Source: Thalassia testudinum (Eukaryota; Streptophyta; Magnoliopsida; Alismatales; Hydrocharitaceae). From it: a stretch of 64,000 nt of DNA. Within the stretch, counting starts at the first letter, position 1, and each line of letters starts with the position of its first letter. The position numbers and the translations under genes are program-made. Location: positions 61,681,501-61,745,500 of the forward strand of contig JAZHRO010000012.1 in the NCBI GenBank assembly GCA_037157565.1, in the 5' to 3' direction. The notes below the pieces were generated by a model. The model did not search any database. It worked only from the letters and a program-made list of their open reading frames with translations, and was not told the DNA's origin. Positions 25,201 to 34,200 of this stretch are shown here, one piece after another.

Positions 25201-28200
25201 TCGATTCTGTTAAGTACCTAAGTTATCTGATTGAGAATACTATTAGATTATTTAAATAAATTGAATACCTGAGATGCATGCTTAATTAAAGAGTTACGTG
25301 ATGATTCAAATTACCATTGTTTTATCTTGCTAATTCTTTTTGTCCCAAGAATCTTTTGAGATACATTGCTTAATCAATCTAACAAATTACATTCATTGCA
25401 TATCTTTTATTGTGCTCAATTTTCTATGCTTATTTATTCTAAATAGAGATTAGTGCGTGAATTCCACATTTGCTCCCTGCAAATGACCTCGAACTCCAAT
25501 TAGATTCTGAGTTTACAAATTTAAGTGTTTGTTATGCGATTTAGGATATACTATGACGACCATATCCTTAAATCTCCTCTTTTCGCATACAACAAATGGT
25601 ATCCTTACCAAGCACAAATACTAGCAAACTTGCATTTGAGCATTTCAAATAGGCATGAAGCTACATCAATGGAGGTGGTCAAGTCGAAGGCAACTTTTTT
25701 GCTTCCCACACCAAAAGTGAAATTGCCTAAAACCTACCTAGGTTGGGCTACATAACTAAGATATAGGGACTTTACTAGCCTACTGGAGAAGATGAAGAAA
25801 AGGCTGGTAAGATACAAGTCCATGTTGTCAAAAGGTAATGCAGGCACCACATTATTTTTTTAAGGGTGTGGATGTAAATAGCTAATTTCAATTTTTATTA
25901 TTTTTCTTTTAGGATAATTCCAATTTGTTGAGTCTATAGTTATCACCTCGTTTAGGATTTTCTTTCTTCTTTTTATCTATTTGCATATGATCGCTTTGTT
26001 TTGGAATGAGTTAAGTTTCTTATCTTTTCTTTATTTTGGTTGATATAGTAAATTATCCCATTGTTTAAGATAAGTTGTATCCTTTGTTGTTAAAGCCCTT
26101 TAAAAAAGGGATATACATGTATGTAGGAGAGGGTAAAATAAAATTAAATTTGAAACCCTTGTGGTGTTATCCTCCTCTATTCCATTCTTATCTTTAAGCA
26201 CATCTCTACACCTCTTTCAAAATCACATGCAACTTAGCATGATTCCTATCTTCTTGCCCTTCATCACTTTCCCAACTCTTCGTTCTTCCTTCATCTGCAT
26301 CAATTGATATCGGAGTCAAAAGATCCACATCAACATGAATGAGGATGAGTTTTTTGAGTTATTTTTTTATGATGAGAATCTCTTGAAACAATCCAACCTC
26401 TCACCTCCTACCACAACACCCTCTCCTCTGTCTTCCCTCGCCACCATGCACCCCCTTCCACATCATGTGTGTTTGTCAAGACTTCATTGTCACCCACTCA
26501 CCCTCCATCAACATCATCTCTTCCCTACTTGCCCACCTACGGCAAGCCTTCCCCACCCTGAACTTCTTGTTATGTCATCACTATCTCACCACCAACCTAT
26601 TGTCACCGAATTTCACCTTCGCCCCATGCACCAACAGCACCTATAGCATTGCCATTACATCATCAACTTGTTGCACTCACCCTAACTCCGATTGCCTCAA
26701 CCCTCATCTAGCAAAGCCACTACAACTATAGCATTATTGATTGAAGTCTCTGCCAGAACCACCACCACCACTTCCATGCTCTACTATTGAACAACAGCCA
26801 CTTGAAATTCAAAACTCTAAAGATACTATGTTGAACTACTTGTTAGAAGCAAATTTTTCAATAGGACAAGTACTGATGCAAGCAACACTATATTTTTCTA
26901 AGGCCATGGATGTAAATAGCCAATTTTCTTTTTTATTATTTTTCTTTCAAGAAAAGTTCAATTTCTTGAGCCTTTAGTTATCACCTTGTTTCTTATTTTC
27001 TTTCCCTTTTGTATTTATTTACAGATCATGCCTTTGTTTTGGGATGAGTTAAGCTTCTTATCTTTACTTGATTTAGGTTATTATAGTAAATTATTCCTTT
27101 ATTTGGGATAAGTTGACTCCTCTTTTGTTAAATCCCTTTTATATAAGGGGCAAACATGTGATGTGGAAGGAAAGAGTGAAATGAAATAAAATTTGAAACC
27201 CTCATGGGTGTTATCCTCCTCTTTTCCATTCTTATCCTTAAGCACATCTCCATGCCTGCCCTTCCAAACTCCCACGCGACTTGGTGTGTTTCCCTTCTTA
27301 CCCTCCATCACTTTCCTAACACCCATTCTTCCTTCACTACATCAAAAGGAGGAAAATTGGTGCTCTTGAAGGTTAAATTAGTAGTGGCATCGATATTCTA
27401 TATGTCTTTTTCCTTTTTTGGTGCTTGGTAGAAGTTTTTTGTGGAAGTGAATCGAGGGAAGGCGATTTTCTGGTTGCCCGAAAGGATGTGTCATCCATTA
27501 AAGGAGGGAGGTCTTAGATTATGGAAGGTGAAAGAAATGAATTAAGTGCCTCTAGTTAAATGGTGTGTGTGGGTGATAAGGAATGATGACAAGTTGTTGG
27601 TCTGAGTCTTGGTGGAACTCTATAGGAAGGAGATGAATTGGGATGATCAATGCATAGAAAATGGTAGGGTATCTGCCTTTTGGAGGGGTCTCGTCAAAGT
27701 TGTCCTCGAGCTAAAGGAATACTTTGTTCCCATGATTGGCAAGGATGCAAGGGGATTCTTGGTCTTGGCATGGACCTCTTCAAAATGCATTTGCCTAACT
27801 TTTTGCCTTGAGTTAGAACTAGAGGCAACTCTACGACAGTGATTGAAATGTCATTGACACACTGATAGCATGTCAACAAAATGTTACATTTTGGACATAG
27901 GACTATTTCAACATGGTGCAAGTGTCGATTTACATATATGCCGATGAAATTTCAAACATTTCGAGGAAATTTCGAACACGCCAACAAAATTTCAATGAAT
28001 GGTTCTATTAACGGATTTGATGCAATAACATGTGAATTTCATGGAATTATAAGGTTTGGATTTGTCGTATCAAGTGTCATCTGGTTAGGTTTTGTAGAGG
28101 CTAATAAGATGTATACTTGTTTAGATCAGACCTGTGGATTTAGGTAGTTGACGTTGGTAGATCATTTGATTTATGGAGATTTTCAAGCAATTGAATTGTT

Positions 28201-31200
28201 TCTATGGTTCCACACCTGTAACGATTAAAGATATAATTAACTTACTTTTAAGGCCCACTATGGAAGGGTATGACATTTTAAGTAACATGAAAACTATATT
28301 CAGTAGCTAAAGGTGCCATATAGTCATCCATGCATAAATAAAAAAAATGCTAAGATTGCTAATTGAATTTATTACATGATTGTGACATATTTTCACACAT
28401 AATCCATTTGAACTATGATTGAAATTATTTACTACAATTGTGGATGATGCCTAAATTCTAAAATGATAGACTAAGACTTCAAAGTAAGTAATAATTGAAC
28501 CATGGTACCACTACATCAAAATCAAGCAACAAGAACAATCATGTGAACTTTGCAAGCTGTTGTATTTGAATATTTTATCTTTACATACCTTAATTCAATT
28601 CGAGCTATAATTATTTGATATTTAATTCTTAAACTTGAACATGATAGACTACGTGTTACATATAAATATTTGGATATAAAATTCTTTTTTTGAAAGAAAT
28701 ATTAGGATAAAAAATTCTTGTTCTTACATAAATCTGTTTAAACTTATAATTTTCCCAAAATTCTAATCATTTTGACTACTACCATTTTTGTTGGCATCTG
28801 TTGGCATGCTAAAGACATGTCCTTGATGTGCCTTCGAAATGAACTATTTCAAGACATCAAAATTATCAAAATCTAACATCGAAATACAAGCATTTCTACA
28901 GCATACCTCTTAAATACACACTTAGAAATTCATTAAAACAACGTCAAAATCGACACAAAATCTTACTCTATAGTGTTGCTAGAGCGACACGTTGGGTGTG
29001 GCAAGTGGTTGATGAGCACCTACTTTTGTTTCTGTTTTGTCAGATGGATGATGTGTTGAATTACTATAGCTAAATGAATACATCACCCACATTGCTCAAC
29101 ATGCAAGTTTAAGTGATGAATGGAAACAGGAGAATGGGGCTTCAATTAAAAAGGCTTTTAATGTCTTCAGAATCCCTGCCATAGATAGTGATGAAGACTT
29201 TCTGATATAGTACAAGCTCTTGTTGTTAATGAAAGCACCTTTAGAGATTTTCTTTTTGTAATGGAATTTTACAGGCAAAGAATCATCATGAAGGTACAGT
29301 GCCAAAGACGGTAGTGTCCTATAAAGATAATGATAGCCTCTAAATGAATCATGTAGAGTATATGTTTAAGTCAATGCTTGACAACTTTTTTTATGATGTT
29401 TAGATCATTGACTATTGGTAACCTATACGGTCACAAAAAAAATTAAATATTTAATATGTAATCTAGTAATTCTACTTCTTGGGTTATGTTTATTGAGTTC
29501 GAGCTTGATAATGGGCTCATAAGCTAGCTCAAGTCCAACAAGCTTGAGCTAGAGCCATCCGAAGTAAGACTAATCAAGCACGAGCTTGAGTTAATGTTAG
29601 CTTAGTGCTATCAAGCCTAAGCTCAAGCCAACTATGCCTAGCCCATTAGGCTTGATAGCCAATCCTAATTGCACTTGTATTGTGTGTATCTTGACTTATA
29701 ACTTGTTAATAATGCATTTCTCTTTGATCCTTTCCTGCATAGTCATCGCACGTATGGATTTATATTTTTTATGCATGTAATAAACATTAAATGAATATTT
29801 ACATATGTGCCCCTAAAATCTTTCTTAATTACATATATACTTCCATAAACTTCATATTTACTTCTATACCCCTACAAAGTTCTTAACCATTACAAGTTAT
29901 ACCCCTAGGTTACTTCTCCGTTAGATTGTAAGGAATATTCCCTAGTGGTTGTTAAACATTACAGTAGAGTGATGAAAAGTTACATTACTACCCCTATCTT
30001 TGTTTTTATTTTGAAATACTTATATCCATACCCCTGAAATCTTTCCTAATTACATTTATACATTCATAAACTTCATAGTTAAGGTTTTTTCCCTCTTCTT
30101 TCTTCTTCCTTCACTCCTCGCCAAAGGCCTTCTCCTCCGACCCCTTCTCTTCATCAACCTCCTCTATCCTACGCATCAACCTCCTCTCCTCCACCCACAG
30201 ACCACCTCCCCCTCCTATTTGTCCCTCGACCCCTCCTCCTTTTGTGTTAACCGCTACTCCTCCCTCGACCCTTCTTCTCCCCCAACCCCTTCTCCTCCTC
30301 ACCAGCTAATGAAAAGGTAGAGGGGGAGAGAGGGAGTGAACAAGAGATTGGGGGGGGAGCAAGGGTTGGCAAAGGAGTAGGAGAGGGAGAGGAGGTCGGT
30401 GAGGAGGAGAAGGATTGTAGGCAGGGGAGGCCAATGAGCAAGAGGGAAGAGGAGGAGAAGGGGTCAGGGGAGAAGACTAATAAGGAGGAGGTTCGTGTGT
30501 GTGTGTGTGTGGTGGGGGAAGGGGGAAGGCTAATGAGCACAAGGGAGAAGGAAGAGAAGAGTTCAAGGGAGGAGCAAGGCTTGGCAGAGGAGGAGGGTCA
30601 AGGGAGGAGCAAGAGGGGGGAGGAGGCTGACGAGGAGGTGGAGGTGGTCTGAGGGTGGAGGAGGAGAAGAGGTCAGAGGAAGAGCAGCGGTTGGTAGAGG
30701 AAGAGGAAGGATTAAGGGAGGAGAGGAGAAGAGTTCAGGGGAGGAGTAAGGCTTGGCAGAGGAGGAGGAAGGGTCAACGGTAGAGCAGGAGGGGAGAGGA
30801 TGCTGGTGAGGAGTAGGAGGGGAGGAGGAGGCTAATGAGCAAGAGGGAGGGGGGGGAGGAGGAGAGGGAGGAGGAGGAGCGGTTGGCAGAGGAAGAGGAG
30901 GGGCTGAGGGAGGAGCAGGAGGCCGGTGAGAGGAGGGGGGAGGTTGTATGGGAGGAGAAGGCTAATGACCAAGAGGGAAGAGGAGAAAAGGTCAGTAGAG
31001 GAGTGAGGATTGGCAAAGGAGGAGGAGGGGTTAAGGGAGGAGCATGAGAGGGAGGAGGTCGATAAGGAGGAGGGAGACGTAGTCTGTGGGTGAAGGGAAA
31101 GAGGTCGGTGAACTAGAAGAGGAGGTTAGTGGGGAGGAGAAAGGGTCGAGGGAGAAGGCCTCCAGCAAGCAGATAAAGCAAGAACTTGAGGATGAATAAG

Positions 31201-34200
31201 GTGAAGAGAGAAGGAAAAAGAAAGAAGGAAAAAACCCTAAATATGAAGTTTATGAAGGTATAGATGTAATTATGAAAGATTTCAAGGGCATAGATCCTAT
31301 TAATTATGACTTATAGTCACATCTCAACCATAATTAATGCATTGTACTGTTAAATAATAACAGAATGATATATGCGATAAACGATGCAAGTTTATAAGGT
31401 ATAGAAGTAAATATGAAGTTTATGAGAATATAGATGTAATTAGGAAAGATTTCAAGGACATTGATGTAAATATCTCGACATTAAAATTATAATTTTGTAA
31501 AATTTAAGACATTTTTAGCCATTTTGCATCGATTCTTTGATATTGGCAATATATCTATGCCATGCCCCTGTTCTGACTTTTTGATACAACATCAATATCA
31601 ACACAAAATAGTCTTAACATTGGTTTTAGAGCTACAATATAAGGTCAATCATCTATATTGGAAGAGCTCAGATCATATAAATCTACTGAAGTGCCCATAG
31701 TCTAATGATAGCATATTTACAAAGTGATTTTAAATGCTGGCAAGCTCTTATGTCCACACAATTGCTGGAGGATGTTCAGTGTCTGCCATTCTGCTTGATT
31801 GTCCTCCAAAGTGCTGTGCTAGATATCAGCACCTATTGACCCTACAAGCCATGTTTTCCCCTAATTATTATATTTATACTTATGTGCGACCTCTGGCCCA
31901 CACCTCCTATTTGTTGACACTTTTTTTTTGAAGAAATATACTTGACACATATTGATGGTGTCTACTCAAGGACAAATTGACACCATCATTGTACCCACCC
32001 TTTTGTTTACAAGCAATAGCATCTAAACTGAACTAACTGTATCATATAGATGTGCAGTTTTAGGTAGTCTAAAATTGATATGCTTGGTCCAAGTAATTTT
32101 GGCATTTCCTGCTCGTTATTGTTTCTTTTTGAAAAAAAGTTGTCATTTTTTAAAGGTTTTTAAAAAAACATATCCCAATTTATTGTTGGACTAGAAAATG
32201 TCAAAAGAGAGGTGATTACGTGACTAACAGAGGTTACATGACATCTGAGACCAAGATACGAAGTAGTAAGGCTTAACTCATGGGAACAAAGCAGATATAG
32301 TGGAATCCAGACCACCGAACTTCGTGGCTTATATTACCCACTCTATAGGTATAACTTGGTGGTCACAGTCAATAGAAGAAAAGATTTAATCACACAGTGC
32401 TGAATAGCAACAGTATGTGTCCGATATGCTGACATTATCAAAGGTAGGAAGCTACCTGCAAATTTAGCTAGTTTAGTCAGATGGAGTCACTAGGACAGCA
32501 ACAAAATTCTTGTAGATGTGATATTAGTAACATGCTAGGAAGCAAAGTGCAACTGCAGGAAACCAAGCTATAAGGGAAGAGTGGTTAAGCAACATCATGA
32601 CATGGCATTAGCTATGACACGAGGTCAGTGATGTACATAATGGTCTGTTAGCTAGTATCATGCTGTTGAGGCTGCAACAATTGCATTGTAAGCAATTAGG
32701 GAGCATATAATGCGTTAACCAAAGAAATTCAAGGAGCAATGAGGCATCAGATGTTAGATGGTAAAAGAGGGAACAACAAAGTTGATAATTATAGCAAACT
32801 GTTTTCCCCACACTAAATGAGGTCAGCTGCAAGATAGATAAGCGGACCACATGTAAAAAATTAAAAAATTAAGTAGCACAAGAACAATGGCAATGGACAA
32901 GTGACCTTGCTTCAGTAACAAGATTGATGGACTTGCGAGTCTCAGGGACACCTCCAATCGTTGTAGATGTAGACATGGTTAATGGCCAGACAAAGCAGGG
33001 CAAACAAAGAACAAAGGCATGCCACAAATTTCAAGGTCTATGCAGACAGATAGAAGCACAGGAGCTGCCCTCAAAACTGCTCCATTGATGTAAAACTCCA
33101 CAAAAAAAAAAAAAAAAGCCAAACAAGAAGAGATACAAACCGATAGAGCATTAACCAAGTTAATGATAGCTTATTTCTGGAAACCACAAGAGGACAACTC
33201 CATACCAACCTATAAACGTCATCTTTTTTTTTTCAATTTATAGATTCCTTCGCCATCCACAGCCAGTCTACCAAAATCCATTCACCAACCAGTGACAAGT
33301 TTAGTACAAAATCAAAATCTCAAAAAACAATTAGTATTGCCAGAGGGTTACCTACAGGGCTGTCTAATCTACCAAACCTGATGAAATGAGACAAGCTCAA
33401 CTCCAGCTCGACTAAATAACTTTGACCCAGCCTGAGATCACCTCAAACTATAGTAGGACTAAATAAGCCAACTTCAAGTTTGACTTGATCAAATATCAAG
33501 CCATGCTCAAGCCAGGAGTCAAGCCAAGTATTTAATTGCTAACTACATTTAGTAATAACAAGGACCCTTATTACCATAATGAAGCTGCGAATAATGGCCT
33601 TTCTGTTCTAGATGTAGAACCACCCCTTCCTCCTCTCATCACATGATGTGGAGTACGAGTCACAAATCAAAAGACATCAGCAAGAGATACCACAACATAG
33701 CAGAGGAAGCACCATGCAGGGGCATCAACAAGCAGCGTAGGCACACGAGCATAGTAATTATGTAGCATATTGAGCGGAAAATGATCCTCTTCCCACAAAA
33801 TACATCGCCAAATGTGGGATTAGAGTCATACATATCAAATAGGTGAGTGATTGTGCAATCAGCAGCACAACAAGAATCAGCTCACATAGGCATAGGGTGA
33901 ATTTATAGAAGTCGAGTTATCAAGCTTAGCAAGGCTAGGATTGGGCCTTGCTTAATTATATTTTTACGTTGGAAATGTAGGTCAAGCTTGCTCACAAGCT
34001 CAATCTCTTACATGCACTTATCAATCAACAACAAGACGAGGTTATCAAAAAAAAAATCAACAAGAAGAGCTCATTGAGCTCAACCTTTTTGACAGCCATG
34101 GTTACACAAAAGCCAAATATAGGTGTCATTGCTTCATGCATCCTTCACATGTATAAGCAAACCAAGCAGTGTTATAAAAAACTTTCAATGCAATTGCATA

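Larger units (their letters stand above)
25836..27344 (+). mobile_element. TRIM-like short LTR element nested in a LINE
   Basis: LTRs of 467 bp (25836-26302) and 471 bp (26874-27344) flank a 571-bp interior. The target duplication AAAGG is perfect (25831-25835 and 27345-27349), and the LINE reading frame continues across it. The LTRs begin TAATGCAGGC or TGATGCAAGC and end CTGCATCA or CTACATCA. A tRNA-like primer site (ttgatatcggagtc) follows the 5' LTR. The interior has one frame of 103 codons and no enzyme domain. At 1.5 kb it fits terminal-repeat retrotransposons in miniature, moved in trans. Confidence 0.87.

Noticed and set aside
30111..31047. Several frames of 60-97 codons in the GA-rich block
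   Set aside because: They are low-complexity translations of a purine repeat (Glu/Gly/Arg or Ser/Leu/Pro) on both strands.
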